Assembly: GCF_008801575.1 (NCBI RefSeq)
Contig: NZ_VZPL01000003.1
Location: 120,266 to 184,265 of the forward strand
Length of the DNA stretch: 64,000 nucleotides
Reading direction: 5' to 3'
Origin: Xanthomonas cissicola
GTDB lineage: Bacteria > Pseudomonadota > Gammaproteobacteria > Xanthomonadales > Xanthomonadaceae
Shown: piece after piece, positions 37,999-47,309 of the stretch
How the letters are laid out: each line of letters starts with the position of its first letter
Numbering within the stretch: position 1 is the first letter of the stretch
Program-made: the position numbers and the translations under genes
The notes under the pieces: model-generated
The model's input: only the letters and a program-made list of their open reading frames with translations
Database searches by the model: none
Told to the model about the DNA's origin: nothing

Positions 37999-38613
37999 TC
38001 AGTGGGGCCGGCCCTGCTTGGCGCGCAGCGCCTTTGCATGTTCCAGATGCTCGGCAATGGTGTCGCGTGCGCGCTGCAACTCTTTGCCCAGGTCGCTGGA
38101 GCCCGGCTCGCTGCTCAGCTGTGTGTCGAGCAGGGCCAACGCGTGCTCGTGGCTGTCCACGCTGGCTTGCAGGTAGTGCGATTCAAACTGCTGCCCATGC
38201 AGGTCCTGCAGGCGCTTGCGCACGCCTTCGGCACCCGCTCCGGCAGCCTGACCAAGCGTGCCGTTGCGATCCGGCGCAAACCGGCTGAGATCCGTCAACG
38301 CGGCGCTGTGGGCCTCGTCCATCTTGCGTACGAATGCCAGTACCTCTCCTTCCACACCCTTGACCACCGCCAGCTGCGCAAGCGTGCGCTCGTTTTCGTT
38401 GAACACTGCCAACGCACCAAGCGCCTGCTTGCGGTCGCGGGCATCGCCCACGCTGTCGCGCAATGGGTCGCCGTGAGGCGGCGTGCTACCGACCACCGTG
38501 GGTGTGGTGCTCCGTGGATCCTGTGGATCGCTCGCCTGCCCCTGCCGACGCTGCCAGGCCTTGTACGCCACATAGCCCACCGCCCCAGCGGTCACCATCT
38601 TGAAACGTCCCAT
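37999..38613 (-). CDS. DUF4142 family protein
   Basis: This 204-residue protein has an N-terminal hydrophobic segment (MVTAGAVGYVAYKAWQRRQ) that may be a membrane anchor rather than a cleaved signal, a linker rich in Pro/Asp, and a ferritin-like four-helix DUF4142 domain (LAQLAVVKGVEGEVLAFVRK, QFESHYLQASVDSHEHALAL). DUF4142 proteins are periplasmic or secreted and often stress-linked. A CAGGAGACAGC site precedes ATG 38613. It is divergent from the alcohol dehydrogenase gene. Confidence 0.8.
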   Translation of the reverse strand: MGRFKMVTAGAVGYVAYKAWQRRQGQASDPQDPRSTTPTVVGSTPPHGDPLRDSVGDARDRKQALGALAVFNENERTLAQLAVVKGVEGEVLAFVRKMDEAHSAALTDLSRFAPDRNGTLGQAAGAGAEGVRKRLQDLHGQQFESHYLQASVDSHEHALALLDTQLSSEPGSSDLGKELQRARDTIAEHLEHAKALRAKQGRPH

Positions 38614-38881
38614 TGCTGTCTCCTGTTGATCGCGATCTTGCATCGCATCTGGCGGTCATTGCTTGTTGGGTTCGCATGGGTTGCGCAAGCCGCATGCCCT
38701 GCGTCCCAGCGCGTCGTATGAGCCTGCGAGCGGGGCGGTTATCCAGACGTGACCTGCGCATCAACGCGGCGTCGGCAACCGCACGTCCACACCACGCCCA
38801 CGCAGTGTGCTGACAGGCTTAACACCGCTGCACCAACACTGATAGTGCGCTGCCGCGTCCCGATGCCCACAGGAGACAAAG

Positions 38882-40045
38882 ATGCTTGCCCTCAACTACC
38901 ACGGCTCACGCAATGTACGAGTGGAAACCGTGCCCGATCCACTCTTGGTCGAACGCGACGACCTGATCCTGCGCGTCACCGCCACGGCCATCTGTGGCTC
39001 TGACCTGCATCTGTATCGCGGCAAGATTCCCGACCTTCGCCCCGGCGACATTCTCGGCCACGAATTCATGGGCATCGTGGAAGAGGTCGGCCCGGACGTC
39101 ACGGCGGTCAAGCCGGGCGACCGGGTCGTGATTCCGTTCGTGGTCGCGTGTGGACGCTGTTTCCACTGCGTGCTGCAAGAATTTTCCGCGTGCGAAACCA
39201 CCAATACCGGCAAGGGCGCGGCGCTCAATCACAAGGACATGCGCCCGCCCGCCGCGCTGTTCGGCTTCAGCCATTTGTACGGCGGATTATCCGGCGGCCA
39301 GGCCGAATACGTGCGCGTGCCCAAGGCCAATGTCGGCCCGCTGGTGGTGCCCGATGCCTTGCACGATGAGCAGGTCTTGTTCTTGTCCGATATTCTGCCG
39401 ACCGGGTATCAAGCCGTCGTCAATGCAGGCGTCAAACAGGGCTCGACCGTTGCCATCTTCGGTGCCGGCCCGGTTGGTCTGATGGCCGCGGCGTGCTGCC
39501 GCATGTTGGGCGCAGAGCGCGTCTTCATGGTCGACCGGCACGCGTACCGGCTCGATTTTGCGTCCAGGACCTATGGTGTGATCCCGATCAATTTCGACGA
39601 GGTCGACGATCCGGCCGACGTGATCGTCTCGCAAACCGATGGCCGGGGCGTCGATGCCAGCATCGAGGCGGTCGGCTTCGAGGCCGAAGGCAGCGCCATC
39701 GAAACCGCACTGACCAACCTGAAGCTGGAAGGCAGCAGCGGCGTGGCGATCCGCCAGTGCATCGCCGCAACCCGTCGCTGCGGTATGGTGAGCGTGCCCG
39801 GCGTATATGCAGGCTTCATCCACGCCTTCATGTTCGGCGATGCGCTCGACAAGGGCTTGACCTTCAAGATGGGCCAGACGCATGTGCAAAAGCACATGCC
39901 GCACTTGCTGGAATGCATCGGCAATGGTCAGCTCAAGCCAAGCGCGATCATCTCGCACCGCATGTCGTTGGCTGATGCAGCGCGTGGCTATGACCTGTTC
40001 GACAAGAAACAGGACGATTGCCGCAAGGTTGTGCTCACGCCTTGA
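38882..40045 (+). CDS. Zinc-dependent alcohol dehydrogenase (formaldehyde dehydrogenase-like)
   Basis: This 387-residue medium-chain dehydrogenase has catalytic zinc ligands Cys38 ([10 protein letters not shown]) and His60/Glu61 ([14 protein letters not shown]), and the structural-zinc loop [16 protein letters not shown]. The NAD-binding motif is [17 protein letters not shown] near residue 200. The overall sequence matches the branch often annotated as glutathione-independent formaldehyde dehydrogenase, which disproportionates or oxidises small aldehydes. A strong terminator follows. The exact substrate is not certain. Confidence 0.92.
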   Translation: MLALNYHGSRNVRVETVPDPLLVERDDLILRVTATAICGSDLHLYRGKIPDLRPGDILGHEFMGIVEEVGPDVTAVKPGDRVVIPFVVACGRCFHCVLQEFSACETTNTGKGAALNHKDMRPPAALFGFSHLYGGLSGGQAEYVRVPKANVGPLVVPDALHDEQVLFLSDILPTGYQAVVNAGVKQGSTVAIFGAGPVGLMAAACCRMLGAERVFMVDRHAYRLDFASRTYGVIPINFDEVDDPADVIVSQTDGRGVDASIEAVGFEAEGSAIETALTNLKLEGSSGVAIRQCIAATRRCGMVSVPGVYAGFIHAFMFGDALDKGLTFKMGQTHVQKHMPHLLECIGNGQLKPSAIISHRMSLADAARGYDLFDKKQDDCRKVVLTP

Positions 40046-40064
40046 ATGCATGAGTGGCGCATAT

Positions 40065-40102
40065 GCAGACGGCGCGATCTCGGCCGCGCCGTCTGCGTTT
40101 TG
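40065..40102 (+). terminator. Rho-independent terminator after the dehydrogenase gene
   Basis: GCAGACGGCGCG (40065-40076) pairs perfectly with 40085-40096 around an eight-base loop and is followed by GTTTTG. Confidence 0.85.
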
Positions 40103-40130
40103 TACAGCCGTTGAGCGCTGGGAAGCAGGC

Positions 40131-40346
<216 letters not shown>

Positions 40347-40678
40347 CTACGGTGCGCCGCGTTGGCACAGGTGAAAAACGTCTTCGCACATCAACGACAA
40401 AGGCAACGTCCGTGCCGTACTGTGCATGGTGGGGGCCACCCGGTGCATTTGGTGTGGTTTCGCATTCTTGCCCGATGCGGCGCAACCAGAGTTCCTCTCG
40501 ATCGCGCGCGGCGCCGTGGCGTGACCTGTGCTTGCACAGATGAGGTCACGCAGCTGCAGCAACCAGCAGTGTCGGCGAACTCGGCATCCCACAACCCGCG
40601 CAGTTGCGTTTGCACCGTCGCAGCCATGCGACGACGCGCCATGGGTTCACATCGGTGCCCGCCCAGGGTGTATGGTGC

Positions 40679-41029
40679 ATGGGCGGCCGGAATCCGGTGT
40701 CGCCCTCATTTCATCTGGCCCTTTCCATCGACAATCTCTGCGAACGCTGCGACGCCGTCTGCTGCCGGCTCACCGTCATGGTCGATCCCTCCGACCGTAT
40801 CCCACACCATCTCACCAGCGTGACGCCGCAAGGCTGGCATGTGATGGCGCGCGACGAGGAAGGCTGGTGCGTGGCCATCGACGCTGCGCGCATGTGTTGC
40901 TCGATCTACGAGACGCGACCGGCGATCTGCCGGCGTTTCGTCATGTCCGGCCCGTATTGCCGCGACGTACGTGCCACCTACGACGATCAACGCCGCCGGA
41001 GCATTCCCTTGACGCTGTACAGCGCATGA
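40679..41029 (+). CDS. YkgJ-type cysteine-cluster protein
   Basis: This 116-residue protein has the Cys arrangement of the YkgJ family (CxxCxxxCC early, then CC, C and C: CERCDAVCCRL, ARMCCSIYETRPAICRRF, GPYCRDVR). Such clusters are thought to bind zinc or an iron-sulphur centre. ATG 40679 begins just before the conserved region; an upstream TTG would add 25 unconserved residues. The small gene at 41039 follows after nine bases and is probably co-transcribed. Confidence 0.82.
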   Translation: MGGRNPVSPSFHLALSIDNLCERCDAVCCRLTVMVDPSDRIPHHLTSVTPQGWHVMARDEEGWCVAIDAARMCCSIYETRPAICRRFVMSGPYCRDVRATYDDQRRRSIPLTLYSA

Positions 41030-41038
41030 GGATTTGCG

Positions 41039-41260
41039 ATGCATCATTCCCGCCGCCAATCGATGACCGTCAGTAACCAGCTGGGCAAGCCGCGATTGTC
41101 CGAACAGCGACTGGCCGCCGATCTGCAAGCGTTTCAGCAATCCGGCGGCGCAATCGAGCGCCTGGGCGACACACCGCTACGTCGCGAAAAAAAGCGTGGT
41201 GCGGTGGAAGCTGCGCCAGCCGCTGCAGTTACACCGGCCGCCGCAGCCAAGGCCGAGTAA
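41039..41260 (+). CDS. Small hypothetical protein with Ala-rich tail
   Basis: This 73-residue protein has a basic N-terminal part with one predicted helix (LSEQRLAADLQAFQQSGG) and IERLGDTPLRREKK, then an Ala/Pro tail (AAPAAAVTPAAAAKAE). GAGGA precedes ATG 41039; ATG 41063 is an alternative. It follows the YkgJ-like gene by nine bases, suggesting co-translation. The family is not recognised. Confidence 0.65.
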   Translation: MHHSRRQSMTVSNQLGKPRLSEQRLAADLQAFQQSGGAIERLGDTPLRREKKRGAVEAAPAAAVTPAAAAKAE

Positions 41261-41703
41261 ACCCGCGACGGCAACAGGCGTCTTGCGCCTGCCGTGTCAG
41301 TGACAGCCTCTGCAACATGCAACATGCCGATTGCAGCGCGACGCCTGCGGGGCGTTCACCGCGAGCGCATCGCACCGTGCAGCGGCCGTCTCGCCCAGTG
41401 GAGCCCTTGTCATGCAGGGGCGATTGCGATTGGCCGGCTGTCCCGCGCTTACCGCTGCATCCACGTCGGAGCGGCGTCTGAGCTAGTGCGTTGCCGGATA
41501 CCTCGCGGGTGCCTACGCGCATCCGTCCGCGGTCACCGACGCGATGCAACGTAGACGGCCAATCAGCTTCAACCACGCAATCACGGCAGCTGCAGCTCTG
41601 CATGGCACTGCAGGCGCCTAAGCGAGCAGCTATCTCATGCAGGGCGCGGTGCTCAAAAACTCAGGCACGCGCGCAGGCATCACCGCCCGCACGACATTGG
41701 CGG
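41261..41703. other. Intergenic region between convergent genes
   Basis: About 440 bp. It holds a short direct repeat (CAACATG twice near 41315-41330) and imperfect inverted repeats but no supported gene. Confidence 0.35.
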
Positions 41704-41916
41704 TTACAGCAGTTGCGCGCGCTTGGTCGCACCAAGTCCCTGTGCCAACGAGGCCATTTCGTTGGCCAAGGCGACCATATTGCCGCCGGCCTGCGCCGCG
41801 ATGCCCATGATGCGCTGGTAGGCGTCCCAGAAGTCGGGCCCATTGCCATAGGCATCGTGGAACCCTTGCAGCTCCAAGACCAGCAGATCGGACACTTGGA
41901 TGTCGGAGCGGTCCAT
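41704..41916 (-). CDS. Small hypothetical protein
   Basis: This 70-residue protein starts at ATG 41916 behind a GAGG site at eight bases. It is mostly helical: VSDLLVLELQGFHDAYGNGP and MVALANEMASLAQGLGATKR. I do not recognise the family. It is divergent from the DUF3348 operon, with about 340 bp between, which should hold the promoter of both. A protein-like composition and good start support it. Confidence 0.6.
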   Translation of the reverse strand: MDRSDIQVSDLLVLELQGFHDAYGNGPDFWDAYQRIMGIAAQAGGNMVALANEMASLAQGLGATKRAQLL

Positions 41917-42254
41917 TGTTGTTACCTCGCTGGGGATTTCCCCGGCCCGCAGCTTATACCCGTTCACCTTACAAAACCGGGTCAGCCGGACAGCCGGAAG
42001 CCTGGACCTGAATTGGTTACAAACCCTGACGGTAGTCCGCATATCGGGCTTGTGTTTGGGGCTGCTTACCGCCGCTCTACCGGCCGGTGGCGTGCAGCGC
42101 CGCACGTCAGGCCGTCCGCCACACACGGCCTGCCGCCCGCACCAGGACGGCTGAATGCCAGCACGCATGGACCCGACAGCTCGCGCGCAACTCCCGCCCG
42201 ACGCGCCGACCTGCGCGCGTTCCCGTGTAAAATGCCCGGTTTTTGACCGGAAGA

Positions 42255-42992
42255 ATGGCGAAAGTTTCTCCACGGGCGCCCTTGTCGGGCCCGGCGTTCA
42301 TTCGCCTGCTTGCTCGCCTCAGCAACGCGCACATCGCCCAGTCCAGCCACGCGCTGGCCGACCGGCTGAGCCAGTGGATCGATTGGACGCGCGCGGTTGC
42401 CGTGTCCAAGGCGCTGGACGGCAAGCTGCCCGACACCGACGACCTGCCCGAACCGCGCCCGCTCGATGCGGAGGCGTGCGCACGCGTGCGCACCGGTCTC
42501 GCCACCAGCAGCGTGGCAGAGTTGGACACGCTGGTCGCGCGCATGCGTGCCGAGGCGCGCAACGCCGCGCTCGCGGATGCGCCCGTCGCCGCGCCGGACT
42601 TCGCACCATTTCGGCAGCACTACTTGGCCATGCAACGCGCCATGCGCACTGCCACCGGCGATCTGCGCGGGCGCCTGCGCGACCTGCTCGCATTGGTCTC
42701 TACCGACATGGCGCGGTTGGCCGAAGTGGATGCGGTGATGGAGCTCACCCTGAGCCCGCGCGAGCAGAGTCTGTTGAACACCGTGCCGAGCCTGCTCGGC
42801 GCACATTTCGAACGCCTGCGCGATGCTGCACAGGCGCAGCACCGGCCGACCGATGACGAGGCCGCGCCACGCGCGGTGCCCGATGGCTGGCTGGATGTCT
42901 TCCGCAAAGACATGCAGAGCGTGTTGCTCGCCGAACTGGATGTTCGTTTTCACCCGATCGAAGGCCTGCTTGCAGCGCTTCGTACCCGCTAA
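42255..42992 (+). CDS. DUF3348 protein, first gene of a stator-like operon
   Basis: This 245-residue soluble protein is mainly helical and Ala/Arg-rich. It begins with a motif I recall for DUF3348 (FIRLLARLSNAHIAQSSHAL), contains FRQHYLAMQRAMRTATGDLR, and ends with LDVRFHPIEGLLAALR. No membrane segment or enzymatic motif is seen. It is separated by ten bases from the MotA-like gene. In this operon it could be a cytoplasmic partner or regulator of the membrane complex (inference). Confidence 0.85.
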   Translation: MAKVSPRAPLSGPAFIRLLARLSNAHIAQSSHALADRLSQWIDWTRAVAVSKALDGKLPDTDDLPEPRPLDAEACARVRTGLATSSVAELDTLVARMRAEARNAALADAPVAAPDFAPFRQHYLAMQRAMRTATGDLRGRLRDLLALVSTDMARLAEVDAVMELTLSPREQSLLNTVPSLLGAHFERLRDAAQAQHRPTDDEAAPRAVPDGWLDVFRKDMQSVLLAELDVRFHPIEGLLAALRTR

Positions 42993-43002
42993 CTGGGACG
43001 TC

Positions 43003-45657
43003 ATGTTCAGAACTCTCGTACACGTGTGTGTGTTTCTCGTCGGCCTGCTGGCGGTTTGCTGGGTCGGCATCGGTTATCTCGGCTCCAACCCGATCGGCGC
43101 CTGCGTCGCGGCGGTGATCGGCGCCTGTTATGTGGCCGGCGCGCTGGAGCTGTATCGCTACCGCCAGGCCACTGCGACGCTGGAAGCGGCAGTCGATGGG
43201 TTGACCACGGCGCCTTCTGCCCTGAGCGATTGGCTGCAGGCGGTACACCCCGGCCTGCGTAATGCGGTGCGCCTGCGTATCAGGGGCGAGCGCGTGGCGT
43301 TGCCGGCACCGGTGCTGACGCCGTATCTGGTCGGCTTGCTGGTGTTGCTCGGCATGCTCGGCACCTTGCTCGGCATGATGGCCACGCTCAAGGGCACCGG
43401 CTTTGCATTGCAGAGCGCCACCGATCTGCAGGCCATTCGCGGCTCGCTCGCAGCACCGGTGGAAGGCCTGGCGTTCGCGTTCGGCACCTCCATCGCCGGT
43501 GTGGCGACATCGGCCATGCTGGGGTTGTTGTCGGCGCTGTGCCGGCGCGAGCGCCTGCAGGCAGTGCAACGCCTGGACCTGAAGATCGCATCCGAACTGC
43601 ACCCGCATTCGGATGCGCACCGACGTGGCGAAGCATTCAAGCTGCAGCAGCAAAGCGCCTTGATGCCGGCCTTGATCGACCGGCTGCAGACGCTGATGCA
43701 CACCATCGAACAGCACAGCATGGCTGCCGAACAGCGCTTGACCGCACAGCAGGCCGACTTCCACGCCAAAAGCGAAGCGGCGTATGCGCGGCTAGCCACA
43801 GCCATGGAACACGCGCTGCAGGCCGGTGTTGCCGAAAGCGCACGGGCGGTCGGTGCGGCATTGCAGCCGGCGATGGAAGCCACCATGGCCAGCATCGCGC
43901 GCGATACCGCCGCATTGCAGGCACACCTCACGCAAGCCGTGCAGCAACAGCTGGACGGCATCACCCACGGCTTCCAGACCAGTGCCAGCACCACGGCGCA
44001 GCACTGGAGCATGGCATTGGCGGCGCAGGAACGCGCCCAGCAGACCCACAACGCGCAGTTGCAGGCCACGCTGGAACAGATTGCCGCGCACAGCGTGGCC
44101 GTGCAGGACAGCGTGAGCAGCGCCGTGCATCAGCAATTGCAAGGAGTCAGTGAAGCCATCGAACAGAACGCGCGCACGGCGACCGAGCACTGGCAGGTGG
44201 CGTTGTCTGCGCAGGAACGCACGCAGGCCACGTTGGCCGAACAGCTGCAGGGCACGCTGGAACAGATCGACCAGCGCAGCGTTGCCGTGCAGGACAGCGT
44301 CACCCAGGCCGTGCAGCAGCAATTGAGCGCACTCAACGATGGCTTTGCCAGCAGCACCGCGGCCAGCGCCGCCACCTGGACCGCCGTGCTGGCCGAACAG
44401 CAACGCGCGACCGAAACGCACAGCGCGCAGTTGCACGCCACCCTCGATCAACTAGTGCAGCAGACCAGTGCCCTGCACGAAGCTGTGCAGCAGGCCGTGC
44501 AGCAGCAACTCGATGGGCTGAGCAACGGTTTTGCCGACAGCACCGCCACTGCCGCGGCCACATGGACGGCCGCGGTGGCCGAGCAGCAGCGCGCCAATCA
44601 CGCGCTCACTCAGGAACTGCAAGGCACGCTCGCGCAATTCGCCAGCACCTTCGAGACACGCTCCGCCGCGTTGGTGGATGCGGTCTCGCAACGCATGCAG
44701 CAATCCAGCACTGACGCTGCCAGTGCGTGGAGCGATGCACTGGCCCAGCAACAACAGGCCAGCGCCACGTTGTCCAGCCAGCACCACAGCGCACTTGCCG
44801 CAGCCACCGCCAGTTTCGATGCGCATGCCGCGACCCTGGTCGGCACCTTGCAGCAATCGCACACCGATCTGCAGGCGGCATTGGAAGCGCGCGACACCCA
44901 GCGCCTGGCGCTATGGAGCGAGCGCTTCGGCGCGATGAGCACGGCCCTGACCACGCAATGGGAACAGGCCGGCGAACGCGTCGTCCAGCAGCAGCAGGCC
45001 ATCTGCGACACCCTGGCCAGCACCGCCAGCGAGCTGTCCACGCAGGCGCAGGCGCAGGCCAGCGCGACGATCAGCGAAGTGTCGCGCCTGATGCAGATCG
45101 CCTCAGAAGCGCCCAAGGCCGCGGCCGATGTCGTGGCCGAGCTGCGCCAATCGCTGTCCGAGAGCATGGTGCGCGACACCGCCATGCTGGAAGAACGCAG
45201 CAAGCTGCTCGCGACCCTGGACACCTTGCTCAACGCAGTCAATCACGCCTCCACCGAACAACGCGAAGCGGTGGATGCCTTGGTGACGACCTCGGCCGAC
45301 CTGCTCCAGCGCGTGGGCAGCCAGCTCACCGAACAGATCGGCAGCGAAACCGGCAAGCTGGGCGCAGTGGCCGCGCATGTCAGCGGCAGCGCAGTGGAAG
45401 TGGCCAGCCTGGGCGAAGCATTCGGCATGGCGGTGCAGTTGTTCAGCGGCGCCACCAGCGCGCTCAATGAGCGCCTTCAGCACGTTGCCACCGCGCTCGA
45501 TGCCTCACTGGCACGCAGCGACGACCAACTTGCCTACTACGTGGCACAGGCGCGCGAAGTGGTCGACCTCAGCATGCTCTCGCAGAAGCAGATCATCGAA
45601 GAACTGCGCCAGCTCGATCGCGGGCGTGGCGAACGCGGCGAAGCAGAAACGGCATGA
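43003..45657 (+). CDS. DUF802 protein: MotA/ExbB/ZorA-like membrane subunit with very long coiled tail
   Basis: This 884-residue protein has four predicted helices: about 5-26, 29-48, 107-128 and 153-180. The third and fourth match the MotA/TolQ/ExbB core (LLGMLGTLLGMMATLKGTG, then PVEGLAFAFGTSIAGVATS). The remaining 700 residues are an Ala/Gln-rich, repetitive coiled-coil tail with units of about 55-60 residues (for example LEQIAAHSVAVQDSVSSAV and LEQIDQRSVAVQDSVTQAV), the DUF802 repeats. ATGA couples it to the OmpA-like gene. A long cytoplasmic tail on a stator subunit is known from ZorA. The role here is unproven. Confidence 0.87.
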   Translation: MFRTLVHVCVFLVGLLAVCWVGIGYLGSNPIGACVAAVIGACYVAGALELYRYRQATATLEAAVDGLTTAPSALSDWLQAVHPGLRNAVRLRIRGERVALPAPVLTPYLVGLLVLLGMLGTLLGMMATLKGTGFALQSATDLQAIRGSLAAPVEGLAFAFGTSIAGVATSAMLGLLSALCRRERLQAVQRLDLKIASELHPHSDAHRRGEAFKLQQQSALMPALIDRLQTLMHTIEQHSMAAEQRLTAQQADFHAKSEAAYARLATAMEHALQAGVAESARAVGAALQPAMEATMASIARDTAALQAHLTQAVQQQLDGITHGFQTSASTTAQHWSMALAAQERAQQTHNAQLQATLEQIAAHSVAVQDSVSSAVHQQLQGVSEAIEQNARTATEHWQVALSAQERTQATLAEQLQGTLEQIDQRSVAVQDSVTQAVQQQLSALNDGFASSTAASAATWTAVLAEQQRATETHSAQLHATLDQLVQQTSALHEAVQQAVQQQLDGLSNGFADSTATAAATWTAAVAEQQRANHALTQELQGTLAQFASTFETRSAALVDAVSQRMQQSSTDAASAWSDALAQQQQASATLSSQHHSALAAATASFDAHAATLVGTLQQSHTDLQAALEARDTQRLALWSERFGAMSTALTTQWEQAGERVVQQQQAICDTLASTASELSTQAQAQASATISEVSRLMQIASEAPKAAADVVAELRQSLSESMVRDTAMLEERSKLLATLDTLLNAVNHASTEQREAVDALVTTSADLLQRVGSQLTEQIGSETGKLGAVAAHVSGSAVEVASLGEAFGMAVQLFSGATSALNERLQHVATALDASLARSDDQLAYYVAQAREVVDLSMLSQKQIIEELRQLDRGRGERGEAETA

Positions 45658-46325
45658 GCGACGAGATCGAAAGCGACGGCGAGCTGGGCACGCCCATCTG
45701 GGCGGCATTCGGCGACCTGATGTCGGTGTTGCTGGGCGCGTTCGTGCTGATCCTGGTCGGCGTGATCGGCGTGCAGTTGCAACTGTCCAGCCGCCTGGAC
45801 GCGGAGGTCAAACAACGCCAGGCCGAAGCGCAACGTCGGCAAACGCTGGAACAGGCATTGGCCGCACCGTTGGCTGCCGGCCGCGTGACCCTGGTCGATG
45901 GCCGTATCGGCATTCGCGGCAATGTGCTGTTTGCGTTCAACTCCGACCAACTGCAGCCGGAAGGGCGCGAGGTATTGAAGTCGCTGGCAAGGCCGTTGAC
46001 GCAATACCTGCGCGCGCGCGACGAGATCCTGATGGTCAGCGGATTTACCGACGACCGCCCGGTGCTGGGCGGCAATCGCCGCTACGCCGACAACTGGGAA
46101 CTGTCCGCGCAACGCGCGCTCACGGTGACCCGTGCCCTGATCGCCGAAGGCGTGCCGGCGTCATCGGTGTTTGCGGCCGCATTCGGCTCGCAGCAACCGG
46201 TGGATTCCAACGCCGACGAAGCCCGCCGCGCGAAAAATCGCCGCGTGGAGATCGCGCCGATCGCGCGCCCGTCGTCGCGCGCAGGCGCATCGGCGCAGCC
46301 CGCAGCAACCACCGCACCGCGATGA
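45654..46325 (+). CDS. OmpA/MotB/ZorB-like protein, partner of the DUF802 subunit
   Basis: This 223-residue protein has one N-terminal membrane helix (about 15-42) whose start, WAAFGDLMSVLLGAFVLIL, carries Asp21 in the position of the proton-binding Asp of MotB (DFMTAMMAFF). After a coiled linker, an OmpA-type peptidoglycan-binding domain follows (LFAFNSDQLQPEGREVL, SGFTDDRPV, and the ending AKNRRVEI). Start and stop overlap both neighbours by four bases. It is the natural stationary subunit of an ion-driven motor. Confidence 0.9.
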   Translation: MSDEIESDGELGTPIWAAFGDLMSVLLGAFVLILVGVIGVQLQLSSRLDAEVKQRQAEAQRRQTLEQALAAPLAAGRVTLVDGRIGIRGNVLFAFNSDQLQPEGREVLKSLARPLTQYLRARDEILMVSGFTDDRPVLGGNRRYADNWELSAQRALTVTRALIAEGVPASSVFAAAFGSQQPVDSNADEARRAKNRRVEIAPIARPSSRAGASAQPAATTAPR

Positions 46326-46978
46326 GCAAGCCGGCACTCTCCGTGCGCGCGCAACTGGAGCGCTGGCGCAGCCAGGGCGCCGATCGGCTGGATCCGGTGC
46401 GCTTCCATCTGATGGAAACGTTGGCAGCACGTGCCGATGCGCAGGCCGATGCGGTGCGTGAGGTGCTGGAACACAAGCTTGGCGCCATGGTCGATGGCTA
46501 TGCGACAGCGCTGCAGCAGACAGCGCGTCGCCGTGCCGGGAGCCATGCAGTGCCTGCAGCGTCGCCGCAGCCCAGCGCCTTGGGTACGCTCACCGCGCAG
46601 ATGGCCGGGCATGCGGCGCTGATGGAAGTAGACAGCCGCAAGACTGCCAGCGCAGATGCCATGCTGTTTCCGGAGCTGCCGGCGCTGGACGACTTTCGTC
46701 GCACCTGGACCACCGTGCGCACCGCCAGCCAGGTGCGGCAGTCGCTGCAGGATGCGCCCAAGGATGCCGGCCCGCTCAATTCCAGCGTGCTGGTGCATCG
46801 CTGCATCACGCTGATGCGCGAGCGCTCGCCGGGCTATCTGCAGCACTTTCTCGGCTACGTGGATGCGTTGTCGTGGCTGGAGCAGCTGCACACCGGCGGC
46901 GCCTTGGCCAACGAGGAGGCTGCACCGGCGACGCCGGGCAGGAAACGCAGCAAGAGTCCGTCGAAACGACGCAGTTAG
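46322..46978 (+). CDS. DUF2894 protein, last gene of the stator-like operon
   Basis: This 218-residue soluble protein starts at ATG 46322 in an ATGA overlap. It has LERWRSQGADRLDPVRFHLM, a helical region with ALQQTARRRAG, and a C-terminal conserved part (LVHRCITLMRERSPGYLQHF, then VDALSWLEQL) with a basic tail. This matches what I recall as DUF2894. No enzymatic motif is visible. Its constant co-occurrence with the stator-like genes suggests it belongs to the complex (inference). Confidence 0.85.
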   Translation: MSKPALSVRAQLERWRSQGADRLDPVRFHLMETLAARADAQADAVREVLEHKLGAMVDGYATALQQTARRRAGSHAVPAASPQPSALGTLTAQMAGHAALMEVDSRKTASADAMLFPELPALDDFRRTWTTVRTASQVRQSLQDAPKDAGPLNSSVLVHRCITLMRERSPGYLQHFLGYVDALSWLEQLHTGGALANEEAAPATPGRKRSKSPSKRRS

Positions 46979-47309
46979 ATCCGCGATCGGTCCCGATCTA
47001 CGTCGGGCAGCCTTGCGCAGGCTCCGATCGCAGAGATGCATCCCGGCACAGCGTGTGCGGGGCCCCGCTGTGAGCATGACGTCGCTGCACGCTTCTGGCT
47101 GCGAACTCTGTTGCATTGGTCACGCCGCAGCTGCAGTTGCACGCAAGCGCACCACGACCTCCAGAAGCCAGCTGCCGGCGCACAGCAGTCGCTGCAGTCA
47201 ATCCTGAGCGCGATGCATGCTCAACTGGACGTGGCGCCCGCCGGTCACGCTGGCATCCACCACACTGGCGCATGCGCCGATCGCCGCTTGCGCCGTCGCG
47301 GAGCATCGC
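46979..47309. other. Intergenic region between convergent operons
   Basis: About 330 bp between the DUF2894 gene and the TonB receptor gene. No supported gene and no convincing terminator hairpin were seen. Confidence 0.35.

Noticed and set aside
42255..46978. Complete Zorya defence system
   Set aside because: Only ZorA/ZorB-like genes are seen; no ZorC/ZorD or ZorE helicase/nuclease genes flank them, so the operon is called stator-like, not Zorya.
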